Origin: Bin76 sp963665765 | GTDB taxonomy: Bacteria; Actinomycetota; Acidimicrobiia; Spongiisociales; ZC4RG35 | NCBI GenBank assembly: GCA_963665765.1 | Contig: OY762464.1 | Location: 2,542,001 to 2,606,000 of the forward strand | Direction of reading: 5' to 3' | Length of the DNA stretch: 64,000 nt | Shown: positions 1-7,663 of the stretch, one piece after another | How the letters are laid out: each line of letters begins with the position of its first letter | Numbering within the stretch: position 1 is the first letter of the stretch | Program-made: the position numbers and the translations under genes | The notes under the pieces: generated by a model | What the model saw: the letters and a program-made list of their open reading frames with translations, nothing else | The model's database searches: none | What the model was told of the DNA's origin: nothing

Positions 1-2601
1 TGGGTGATCATTCTGAGAATGGTGGCGGTGGCGCTGGCGCTTCTGGCGTTGGCCCAGCCGTTGCTGACCCTGCCCCAGCAGCGGAGAGCGGTGTTATTCG
101 TCCTGGACCGATCCCTGTCGGTGGGGCTGGAATCTCGGACGCAGCAGGAAGAGCTGGTTTCTCAGGCGGTGGAAGCCGCCGAAGAGGAGGACTTGGCCGG
201 CCTGATGGTGTTCGGGGCCACGGCCAGGATGGACACCGCTCTCACCACCGATCGGTCGCTTTTGCCGGTGCGTTCGGTGGTGGACTCCTCGGCCTCCGAA
301 CTGGGAGCGGCCCTGCGGGCTTCCGCCGCGCTGTTGCCCACCGCCGGGTCGCGGCGGGTGGTGCTGATGAGCGATATGGCTGACACCGGGGGAGAGGTCC
401 GGGAGGTGGTCGAGGAGCTGGCCGAGGCCGGCGTGGCAGTGGATGTGGTGGTGCTGGAAAGTGCATTGGGCGCCGAAGCCCTGGTGGAGGGGGTGGAGAC
501 CCCCGGTTTGGTGCGGGAAGGGGAATTGCTCTCCGCCACCGTGAGGGTTCGCTCCAACCGGCCCGGCCCGGCGCGGCTGACCGTCACTGCCGGAGACCAT
601 GTGGAAGTGCGGGACATTGAACTTGCGGCGGGCGTCAACCGGATCGAAGTGCTGGTGCCCATCGAAGGATCCGGCGCCGGCCGGGGAGGTCCCCTGGCGG
701 TGGTGGCGCAGCTATTGGCGGACTGGGACGAGTACTCGGAGAACAACCAGGCGGTGGGGATCACCCGGGTGGAAGGTCCGGCGCGGGTGGCGGTGGTGGA
801 AGATCCGGCCCGCCGGGGCGAGGGGCGCTTCCTTCAAGCGGCGTTGGAGGCCGCGGGGTTCAATACCGATCGGGCGGTGGGCATCCCCTCCAATCAGGGT
901 CTGGCGGAATACGACGGAGTGGTGCTGGTCAACGTGGCGATCCGGGAAGGGGCGGAGGCGGAGAATCTGGTGTCCTATGTCGAGGACTTTGGAAGGGGTT
1001 TGGTGGTGGTGGGAGGGGATCGCAGCTTCGGGATGGGGGATTACCACCGGACTCCCCTGGAGAGTGTCCTGCCGGTCTCTTCCGATCCCGATGACCTGCT
1101 GCGACGCCAACCGGTGGCCGAGGTGTTGGCGCTTGACACTTCCGGGTCGATGGGGTCCTGCCACTGTGGGGGGAATGCGGTGCGCATCGAGGGAGGCACT
1201 CCCAAGACCGCCATCGCCCAGGCGGGCGCCTCACAGGCCATCGACGCCCTCACCAGCTCCGACCAGGTTGGAGTGCTGGCTTTTTCTTCGGGCTTCGACT
1301 GGACCATTCCCTTCGGTCCCCGGCCCGGGCCCGAAGAGGTCGCGGCCGCTCTGGCCGGGCTCACCCCGGATGGAGACACCGAGATCCGTCCCGCCCTGGC
1401 CGAGGCGCTGGCTGTGCTGGCCGGAGTGGAAGGATCGTTGCGTCACATCGTGCTGTTCACCGACGGTTGGGATCCCAACGAGGCGGGGCTATTGCCCATG
1501 GCCCGCCAGATCGCCGACCAGGGAGTGACCCTGTCGGTGTTGGGGACCGGAGAGGGTCCCGGTCCCACGTTGGAGCGGATGGCGGAATTGGGGGGAGGGC
1601 GATATTATCCGGGGACGGATCTGGAGATTGTGCCGGAGATATTTGTGGAGGAAACCCTGCTGGTGGCCGAAAACCTGGTGAGGGAAGGGGTCTTCTATCC
1701 GGTTCGCAGCGGGGTGACTCAAATAGCCGACATTCTCACCGAGGCGCCCCCTTTGCTGGGCTATGTCGCCACCAAGGCCAAGGGAACCGCCACGGTTTCC
1801 CTCAAAGTAGGCGCCGGGCACCCGCTGCTGGCCTCCTGGCAACGGGGACTGGGACGGGTGGCGGCGTGGACGTCGGACGCCACTTCCCGGTGGAGTTCCG
1901 AGTGGGTGGATTGGCCGGGCTATAGGCAGTTTTGGGGACAGGTGGTGCGGGACACGTTGTCGGTGCAAACCGACTCGACGCTGGCGGCGACCGTCGAGGG
2001 AGGCGAGCTTTCGCTGAGGATGGATCAGCCGGGATTGTCCCCGGAGGCGACCGCCGTTGCCCGAGTGCGGGGACCCGACGGGCAGGTGGATGTGGTGTCC
2101 CTTCGCCGGGTGGCGGCCGGGACGTTTCAGGGGCTGGCGCCGGCGGATGCGGCGGGGGCCTACTGGATCACCGCCGTGGTAGCCACTCCCGAGGGAGGAA
2201 GGACTTCCGCCGGCGTCGGAGCGGTCTCCACCTATCAGGAGGAGTTTTCCTTTCTGCCGTCCGACCCTTCCCTGGCGCAGGAGATTGCCGAGATCACCGG
2301 GGGAAGAGTCAATCCTTCGCCCGACAGCTATTTCGACGCCGCCCCCACCCGCGGAGATAACGACCTGGCGATCTGGCCATGGCTGGTGGGATTGGCGTTG
2401 CTGTTGTTCCTTTCCGACGTGGCCGCCCGCCGCCTGCGTTTCTCGATTGTCAAGACCGCTTCCCACCAAACCGTGGGCCGCCCCCCCGAAGGTGCATCGG
2501 CGGTGGTGGACGAACCCCGGGAGCAAGCCGCGCCCGGCCCTCCCCCCGAACCTCAACGCAGCGAGACCTTGGAGCGGCTGATGCGCCGCCGCCGTCGATG
2601 A
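1..2601 (+). CDS. vWA / glutamine-amidotransferase-like membrane protein (5' end outside window)
   Basis: The frame is open to the left edge, and a GTG at position 4 is only an internal candidate start. Residues below count from that GTG. A hydrophobic helix (about 4-22) matches the last N-terminal membrane segment of BatA-type proteins. A first von Willebrand A domain follows with a MIDAS DxSxS at D35. A Rossmann-like, glutamine-amidotransferase-like segment lies at about 255-360 (VVGGDRSFGMGDY). A second vWA domain begins at about 374 with an intact MIDAS (DTSGSMG) and a later TDGWDP. A C-terminal membrane helix lies at about 790-812, followed by a charged tail. The architecture suits an envelope or chaperone-like role linked to MoxR/DUF58 genes, which would lie upstream and are not visible. 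An unusual Cys-His-Cys follows the second MIDAS directly. The stop overlaps the start of mug by 4 bp. Confidence 0.85.
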   Translation, partial: WVIILRMVAVALALLALAQPLLTLPQQRRAVLFVLDRSLSVGLESRTQQEELVSQAVEAAEEEDLAGLMVFGATARMDTALTTDRSLLPVRSVVDSSASELGAALRASAALLPTAGSRRVVLMSDMADTGGEVREVVEELAEAGVAVDVVVLESALGAEALVEGVETPGLVREGELLSATVRVRSNRPGPARLTVTAGDHVEVRDIELAAGVNRIEVLVPIEGSGAGRGGPLAVVAQLLADWDEYSENNQAVGITRVEGPARVAVVEDPARRGEGRFLQAALEAAGFNTDRAVGIPSNQGLAEYDGVVLVNVAIREGAEAENLVSYVEDFGRGLVVVGGDRSFGMGDYHRTPLESVLPVSSDPDDLLRRQPVAEVLALDTSGSMGSCHCGGNAVRIEGGTPKTAIAQAGASQAIDALTSSDQVGVLAFSSGFDWTIPFGPRPGPEEVAAALAGLTPDGDTEIRPALAEALAVLAGVEGSLRHIVLFTDGWDPNEAGLLPMARQIADQGVTLSVLGTGEGPGPTLERMAELGGGRYYPGTDLEIVPEIFVEETLLVAENLVREGVFYPVRSGVTQIADILTEAPPLLGYVATKAKGTATVSLKVGAGHPLLASWQRGLGRVAAWTSDATSRWSSEWVDWPGYRQFWGQVVRDTLSVQTDSTLAATVEGGELSLRMDQPGLSPEATAVARVRGPDGQVDVVSLRRVAAGTFQGLAPADAAGAYWITAVVATPEGGRTSAGVGAVSTYQEEFSFLPSDPSLAQEIAEITGGRVNPSPDSYFDAAPTRGDNDLAIWPWLVGLALLLFLSDVAARRLRFSIVKTASHQTVGRPPEGASAVVDEPREQAAPGPPPEPQRSETLERLMRRRRR

Positions 2602-3194
2602 GCGCATCCCGCCCCCGGCCCAGGTTCAGCCGCGCCGAACTGGAGAGTTTTCGGAACGCCACGGTCCCCGATCTGGCCGGTCCGGCCATACAGCTTCTGT
2701 TTGTGGGGATCAACCCGGGTCTGTGGACGGCGGCCACCGGGACCCATTTCGCCCACCCCACCAATCGTTTCTATCCGGCCCTCCACCGGGCGGGCGTCAC
2801 CAGCTATGAGATCTGTCGGCAAAGCGGGTTCACCGCCGCCGATCGTCGTTATCTGGTGGAGCGAGGGGTCGGGATCACCAACTTGGTGGAAAGGGCCACC
2901 GCCCGCGCCTCGGAGTTGTCCGCGCCCGAATTGCGCTCAGGTGCGGCCACGCTTTCCGAAAAGGTGCGACTCTGGAGTCCCCGGGTGGTGGCGGTGGTGG
3001 GAATCGGCGCCTACCGGACTGCTTTTGGTCGTCGTTCTGCCAAAGCCGGTTTGCAGCCTGAGTTTTTGGAAGGCGCGCAACTGTGGGTGGTTCCCAATCC
3101 CAGCGGGCTCAACGCCCACGAAACCACCGCCACTTTGGCCGACTGGTACGGGAAAGTGGCTCGGGCGGCCGGTGTACTCCCGGGAAATAGATAG
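2598..3194 (+). CDS. mug: Mismatch-specific (G/U, G/T) DNA glycosylase, Mug family
   Basis: This 198-residue protein removes uracil, thymine or damaged pyrimidines mispaired with G by cleaving the N-glycosidic bond. It shows the Mug/TDG fold signatures: GINPG near residue 37, a downstream HPTNRFYPAL segment, and the C-terminal NPSGLNAH loop, which corresponds to the mismatch-intercalation motif of the family. The length is slightly above E. coli Mug (168). I chose the ATG at 2598 because it overlaps the TGA of the preceding gene (ATGA); the frame is also open upstream, inside that gene, and this extension is unlikely to be coding. The overlap suggests co-transcription, although the neighbour has no obvious repair role. 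Confidence 0.9.
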   Translation: MSASRPRPRFSRAELESFRNATVPDLAGPAIQLLFVGINPGLWTAATGTHFAHPTNRFYPALHRAGVTSYEICRQSGFTAADRRYLVERGVGITNLVERATARASELSAPELRSGAATLSEKVRLWSPRVVAVVGIGAYRTAFGRRSAKAGLQPEFLEGAQLWVVPNPSGLNAHETTATLADWYGKVARAAGVLPGNR

Positions 3195-3224
3195 TCGTTC
3201 TGTGTTGCGGTCTCAGCAATCCGG

Positions 3225-3230
3225 TATAAT
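3225..3230 (+). promoter_or_regulatory. Candidate -10 hexamer upstream of the RDD gene
   Basis: An exact TATAAT lies 36 bp before the ATG of the RDD protein, in the 72-bp gap after mug. The best -35-like sequence, TTGCGG at 3205-3210, leaves only a 14-bp spacer. So only the -10 is well supported. Confidence 0.4.
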
Positions 3231-3266
3231 CGGAGCCGTCGGATTTATTGATGAAATGGAGATATC

Positions 3267-3779
3267 ATGACCGAGCCGCGAGCCATGACTGGGCGGGTTA
3301 CTTTGGGCAACGGGGAAGTCAGGAAGCTTGCTTCCCCCGGCAAGCGCCTGGTAGCTAGGATTATCGATGCCGCCATCATGGTGGTGGTGATCATCGTTTT
3401 GGCCGCAGTGGGATTCGCCGGAGTGATTGCGGGATCCGATGGGGATGTCGACTCGCTGGACGACGCCGCCATGCTTGTGGGTTTTGGGGGCTTGTTCCTG
3501 TTCTTTGTGGTTGCCGTCTTGTATGAGACGACCCTGATCGCCACCCGAGGTCAGACCCTGGGGAAGATGGCCATGAGCATCATGGTCGCCCGAGCCGACG
3601 ACGGATCAGTCCCCGGGTGGGGCAGGTCTATCGGGCGCTTCAGCCTTCCCGGGTTGTTGAATCTGATACCCGTTGCGGGTGGATTTTTGGCACTCTTGGT
3701 GTATCTGTCGTTGCTATGGGACGACCGCCGACAAGGATGGCACGACAAGATGGCCACCACGGTGGTAATCAACGCCTGA
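3267..3779 (+). CDS. RDD family membrane protein
   Basis: This 170-residue protein has the RDD-domain pattern. A first helix contains the Arg-Asp pair (ARIIDAAIMVVVIIV, about residues 29-44), a second helix lies near 70-90, and a third lies near 127-150 after a loop with a TLGKMAMSI motif typical of the family. RDD proteins are small integral membrane proteins of mostly unknown transport or stress function, so I assign no substrate. The ATG at 3267 has a GGAG 5 bp upstream. The gene stands alone: mug lies upstream after a promoter-bearing gap, and a convergent gene follows beyond a strong hairpin. Confidence 0.85.
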   Translation: MTEPRAMTGRVTLGNGEVRKLASPGKRLVARIIDAAIMVVVIIVLAAVGFAGVIAGSDGDVDSLDDAAMLVGFGGLFLFFVVAVLYETTLIATRGQTLGKMAMSIMVARADDGSVPGWGRSIGRFSLPGLLNLIPVAGGFLALLVYLSLLWDDRRQGWHDKMATTVVINA

Positions 3780-3795
3780 AACCATCCCGACGACT

Positions 3796-3817
3796 GGTGC
3801 GATCGGGTGATCGCACC
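3796..3817. terminator. Bidirectional hairpin between convergent genes
   Basis: A perfect 9-bp inverted repeat (GGTGCGATC / GATCGCACC) with a GGGT loop lies in the 41-bp gap between the RDD gene and the convergent ADP-ribosylglycohydrolase gene. No U-tract follows on either strand, as is common for actinobacterial terminators. Confidence 0.65.
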
Positions 3818-3820
3818 CGG

Positions 3821-4726
3821 TCAGTTGAGAGGTTCGTCTCCTGTCCGTAAACCCAGGAGACGAGGGACGGCGGAGATCAGACGGTCGTGATATTCGAGCA
3901 CGCGCCGCCACCGGGCGGGTATGGCCTCGGTTCCTTGCAGAACACCCACCAGTCCTCCGGCGATCGCGCCGGTGGTGTCGGAGTCATCACCACGGTTGAC
4001 CAGGGCCACGACCACTTCTTCGAAGGGTGCGTCCTGCTGGATCGCCCAGACCGCGCAGCCGAGCGAGTGGATCACATAGCCGGAGGTGTGTAAACGGTCC
4101 ACCGGAAGGCTCGGATCAATGTGGAGCGCCCCTCGGACTTGGGGGTGCAGGTCCAACGACTGGGCGGCCGCCAGAGCATCGGGAACTTCTGCTCCCTCCA
4201 ACAGGGCATTGACGATCTCCCCGTACGCCACGCAACTGTCCGTGCACCGCACATGGGCATGGGTCACCGCCGATATCTCCTCCATTTCCCGGCGGCGGGC
4301 GGGGTGGTCGGATCGGGCCAGGGCAGTGGGGATGCACCTCATCAGTGACCCGTTCCCGCACGAGCGCTCCCCGGTGTTGCCACTGGTTCGAGGATCATCC
4401 GACCGTTCCAGGCGTCCCAGGGCCCCGGCGGTGGCGCCACCGATATCAGGGGGTCCGGATCGGAACCAATCGAGCATGTTGTCGGCCGCTTTTTCCAAGG
4501 TGTAGGGACCGTCGAGATAGGCGGCCAGCACCGCCCAGGTGAGGTCGGTGTCATCGGTCCCCTCACCGGGCCGCCAACCGAAGGGCCCACCTCCGATTAT
4601 CTCGCGGTGCACTCCGACTCGGCGCTCGATGGCGGCAGGCGACATAAACTCCAGCGTCGCCCCCAGAGCATCGCCGGCGGCGACCCCCAGCAGGCCTCCA
4701 CCGATCCGATCTGCCAATTCCAACAT
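3821..4726 (-). CDS. ADP-ribosylglycohydrolase family protein
   Basis: This 301-residue protein belongs to the DraG/ARH family, which hydrolyses ADP-ribose from proteins or related ADP-ribosyl compounds with a binuclear Mg centre. Both metal-binding elements are present: GTDDTDLTW near residue 56 and the C-terminal GDDSDTTGAIAGG near 250. The N-terminal GGLLGVAAGDALG is also typical. No partner ADP-ribosyltransferase is visible, so the substrate is unknown. The ATG at 4726 has an AAGGGG just upstream. The gene is transcribed away from a class V aminotransferase gene. Confidence 0.88.
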   Translation of the reverse strand: MLELADRIGGGLLGVAAGDALGATLEFMSPAAIERRVGVHREIIGGGPFGWRPGEGTDDTDLTWAVLAAYLDGPYTLEKAADNMLDWFRSGPPDIGGATAGALGRLERSDDPRTSGNTGERSCGNGSLMRCIPTALARSDHPARRREMEEISAVTHAHVRCTDSCVAYGEIVNALLEGAEVPDALAAAQSLDLHPQVRGALHIDPSLPVDRLHTSGYVIHSLGCAVWAIQQDAPFEEVVVALVNRGDDSDTTGAIAGGLVGVLQGTEAIPARWRRVLEYHDRLISAVPRLLGLRTGDEPLN

Positions 4727-4753
4727 GAGCCCCTTGGCGTTTGGTCATCTTGG

Positions 4754-4762
4754 AGCCTATCA
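4754..4762 (-). promoter_or_regulatory. Candidate extended -10 for the ADP-ribosylglycohydrolase gene
   Basis: The minus strand reads TGATAGGCT, which fits TGnTAnnnT. The predicted start site would leave a leader of about 20 nt before the ATG at 4726, with room for the Shine-Dalgarno. I see no good -35. Confidence 0.4.
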
Positions 4763-4915
4763 ATTCTACCTTCGCCTCCTGTGACCGCTGGAAAACTTTG
4801 CCTGCTCCAGGATGGGGATCAAGGCGATTGTGGCCATCTCGGAACGGTTCGATGGAGTGGATGCCGGGTTGAGGCGTTAGCCTGGTTTGGGCAAACCGAG
4901 GCATTTCGGATCGCA

Positions 4916-6160
4916 TTGGAGGACATCCTGGTTCCCCTCGACGTTGAGTACGCCCGAAGCCAGTTTCCGGCCTTCTGCGACGACCGTCTGGCCGGGTGGG
5001 GGCATTTTGAGAACGCCGGCGGGTCCTATGTTTGCCGCCAGGTCATCGATCGGCTGGCCGGGTTCTATCGCCGCACCAAGATCCAGCCCTACCATGCCTT
5101 CCCGGTTTCCACCCGGGCCGGAGAGGCCATGGATTACGCCTATGAGCGTCTGTCCGAATGGATGGGGGTCGGAGCGGATGAGATTCATTTCGGGCCTTCC
5201 ACCTCGCAAAACACCTACGTCCTGGCCCGGGCGTTCCGAGCGATGTGGCAAAAAGGGGATGAGATCGTGGCATCCACCCAGGACCATGAGGCAAACGCCG
5301 GGGTGTGGAGGCGATTGGCGTCCACGGGAATCACGGTCCGGGAATGGCGGGTCGATCCCGAGAAGGGAACCCTGGACGTGGCCGATCTCGACGGGTTGCT
5401 GACCGAACGCACCCGGCTGGTGGCCTTTCCTCACGCCTCCAATGTGGTGGCCGCCATCAATCCGGTGGCCGAAGTGGTCGCTCGGGCAAAGGCGGTGGGC
5501 GCCAGGGTAGTGGTGGACGGGGTGTCCTACGCTCCTCACGGCCTCCCCGATCTGAGTTCTTTGGGAGTCGATGTGTATCTGTTTTCCGCCTACAAGACCT
5601 GGGGCCCCCACCAGGGCGTGATGGTGGTTCGCCGTGAGCTGGCCGAACGCCTGGGAAACGAAGGCCACTATTTCGCGGCTTCCGACCTCCGACACAAACT
5701 GATTCCGGCCGGACCCGACCATGCTCAGATAGCGGCGTGTGCGGGGGTGGTGGAATACCTGGACGACCTGTATGACCACCATGGCGGGCCGAAGGTTTCC
5801 CCGGTTCGGCGAGGTCGGCAGGTACATGACATGATCCGGACCCGCGAGATGAACCTGCTGAGCCCGCTGCTGCAATATCTGGCCACCCGTGACAACCTGC
5901 GGGTGATTGGTCCGATGGACGTCGCCCGGCGGGCGCCCACCGTTTCAATAGTCCCGCTGGGCCGTTCTCTCACCGCGGTGGCGGAGTCGCTGGTTCGCAG
6001 CAGGATGATGGTGGGAGTCGGAGACTTCTACGCTCCCCGCCTGCTGGAGGAGATGGGCATCGCTTCGGATCCGGGCGTGCTGAGGATGTCCTTCCTTCAT
6101 TACACCACCGAAGAAGAGATCGACCGCCTCATTTCCTCCCTCGACCGCGCCCTTGGGTGA
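4916..6160 (+). CDS. Class V aminotransferase (cysteine desulfurase-like, PLP-dependent)
   Basis: This fold-type I PLP enzyme of about 414 residues is related to CsdA/SufS and isopenicillin-epimerase-like proteins. Visible features include the N-terminal SQFPAF and GSYVCRQV segments, FGPSTSQNTYVLARAF (phosphate site), the QDHEANAGVW motif, the aspartate in VVVDGVSYAPHG, and the PLP lysine in FSAYKTWGPHQG. The active-site Cys loop of true cysteine desulfurases is not evident, so the reaction is uncertain. The start is also uncertain. TTG at 4916 is given, but a perfect GGAGGA at 4918-4923 sits 4 bp before an in-frame CTG at 4928, which fits the family's N-terminus better. The frame is also open further upstream, but that extension looks non-coding. 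Confidence 0.85.
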   Translation: MEDILVPLDVEYARSQFPAFCDDRLAGWGHFENAGGSYVCRQVIDRLAGFYRRTKIQPYHAFPVSTRAGEAMDYAYERLSEWMGVGADEIHFGPSTSQNTYVLARAFRAMWQKGDEIVASTQDHEANAGVWRRLASTGITVREWRVDPEKGTLDVADLDGLLTERTRLVAFPHASNVVAAINPVAEVVARAKAVGARVVVDGVSYAPHGLPDLSSLGVDVYLFSAYKTWGPHQGVMVVRRELAERLGNEGHYFAASDLRHKLIPAGPDHAQIAACAGVVEYLDDLYDHHGGPKVSPVRRGRQVHDMIRTREMNLLSPLLQYLATRDNLRVIGPMDVARRAPTVSIVPLGRSLTAVAESLVRSRMMVGVGDFYAPRLLEEMGIASDPGVLRMSFLHYTTEEEIDRLISSLDRALG

Positions 6161-6218
6161 GGAGACCCCGCCCCACAGAAACGATGCCTATCACCCGTAA
6201 CGGGGGTCATCAATCAGG

Positions 6219-6240
6219 CGGAACGAGCGAGCGCGTTCCG
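6219..6240. terminator. Bidirectional hairpin between convergent genes
   Basis: A perfect 7-bp inverted repeat (CGGAACG / CGTTCCG) with an 8-nt loop (AGCGAGCG) lies in the 92-bp gap between the aminotransferase and the convergent DUF3179 lipoprotein gene. A smaller CCCG-TAA-CGGG hairpin lies just before it, near 6194. There is no U-tract. Confidence 0.55.
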
Positions 6241-6252
6241 GTCGGGTGGTAG

Positions 6253-7605
6253 TCAGGAGGCTTCCCACAGTTGCCCGGTGGCGCCGAAAAAGGCGTGCCA
6301 GGCGAACCAGAACTCGTTGCGATGGGGGGCGAATTCCAACTGTGTGCCGGCCAGGGGTCCGTCGATGGCCTGGCCGAGCAGGTTCCAGGTGCTGTTGGTC
6401 TCTTGATCGCGGAAAAGATCTCCATCGGCGGGTATGAAGGTCAGGGGACCTTGGGGGGAGACGGCCACCAGGGCCACTCCCGTCCCGATCGGCCGCCCGT
6501 TGGGAATGTTCGAGTCGTCCAAGGCGTCGGCGGTGTGGGCCGCCCCCCACATCACCGCGATCGGCACCTCGTCCACCCGGTCGTTGATCACCCGCCGCGC
6601 GGCCAGGTCGTCGAAGGGGTAGGCCCGGTACTGGTTGTTGATGGTTACCCCCACCACCCGGGAGAGAGCCGGAAGCCGGTCATCCAGCTCTCCGTCGAAG
6701 AGAAAAGGCCGCGGTAACGAGGAGTAACCGAAATAGGGGTTGGTCCCGTAGGGAATGCCGGACTCCTGTTCCGGGCCGAGCACGCAACCTCGGGGATGAG
6801 AACCGGCGAATTCGGAGAAGGCCACGATCGCCGAGGGAAGGTAGGGAAGCGCCGGGCCTCCGGCATAGCTGCCGACGATCGGCTCTCCGGTGACTTGCTG
6901 CCAGAGCGAGGTGGTCTCCAGGTCCCACATCACCAGATCGGAGTTGCGCAACAGCCCCGATACGCCGAAGCGCAGATAGGTTCCTCCCACCACCGGGTCG
7001 AAAGCCACCGCAGTGTTGCACAGGGGACAGTAGGTGACGGTCACGGGACGGTCACCGAAGCGGTCGTTGACGATCTCGTGGCGGGTCAACACCCGCAGTG
7101 GATAGAAGCGGGCCTGCTCCCCGATCCGGACCAACATCCCCGGGTCCTGGTCAGAAAGCCAGAGGGCAGCCTCATCCACATCCACGAACACCGGCCGGTC
7201 GAGAGGAGGGATCAGATCGCGGGGATCGGCGGCGGGGATGCCCAGTCCCAGTTCACCCAGGTCGATGGTGGCCTGCGACCAGTCGGTGGGCCAGGCGGCC
7301 ACCGCGTTCTGAAGATGGGAGGGGGGAGGGTGGGGATTGTCCTCCACCACCGGCCGGGTGGCGGGAGGCAGGTCGGGGGGTGGGGGGCATCCCGCGGTGA
7401 CATCCAATTGCGGCTCCGAAGTGTCGGTGTTCTCCGCCGGATCGTCGGGTGAAAGGCTCGTCCCGGCCTCTTCGACGACGGTGGGAGTGGGAGTCTCCGT
7501 GGTGGGGGAAGACCCGGCGGGGGCATCGCCTCCACAGGCTGCAGTTGTCAGAATGAGCACCAAACCGAGGGCCGCAGCCCTTGGCCATGAGGGGCTGTTC
7601 AACAT
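6253..7605 (-). CDS. DUF3179 domain-containing lipoprotein
   Basis: This is a secreted, probably membrane-anchored protein of about 450 residues. The N-terminus has a basic start, a hydrophobic stretch and a lipobox ending at C24 (TTAAC followed by GG). A Ser/Thr/Pro/Glu-rich linker to about residue 70 follows. The body carries the DUF3179 hallmarks: FYPLRVLTRHEIVND, the YCPLCNTAVAFD cysteine pair, and FGVSGLLRNSDLVMWD. Function is unknown; the conserved CPLC could bind a metal or be redox active. I chose the ATG at 7605 because it places the lipobox correctly. An in-frame ATG 75 bp upstream would overlap the divergent xseA start. Confidence 0.88.
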   Translation of the reverse strand: MLNSPSWPRAAALGLVLILTTAACGGDAPAGSSPTTETPTPTVVEEAGTSLSPDDPAENTDTSEPQLDVTAGCPPPPDLPPATRPVVEDNPHPPPSHLQNAVAAWPTDWSQATIDLGELGLGIPAADPRDLIPPLDRPVFVDVDEAALWLSDQDPGMLVRIGEQARFYPLRVLTRHEIVNDRFGDRPVTVTYCPLCNTAVAFDPVVGGTYLRFGVSGLLRNSDLVMWDLETTSLWQQVTGEPIVGSYAGGPALPYLPSAIVAFSEFAGSHPRGCVLGPEQESGIPYGTNPYFGYSSLPRPFLFDGELDDRLPALSRVVGVTINNQYRAYPFDDLAARRVINDRVDEVPIAVMWGAAHTADALDDSNIPNGRPIGTGVALVAVSPQGPLTFIPADGDLFRDQETNSTWNLLGQAIDGPLAGTQLEFAPHRNEFWFAWHAFFGATGQLWEAS

Positions 7606-7663
7606 CTCCGCCAGTGTACCTTGAGGCCGGATATAGTTATGACCTGTCGGAAGCGCCCTTCCG

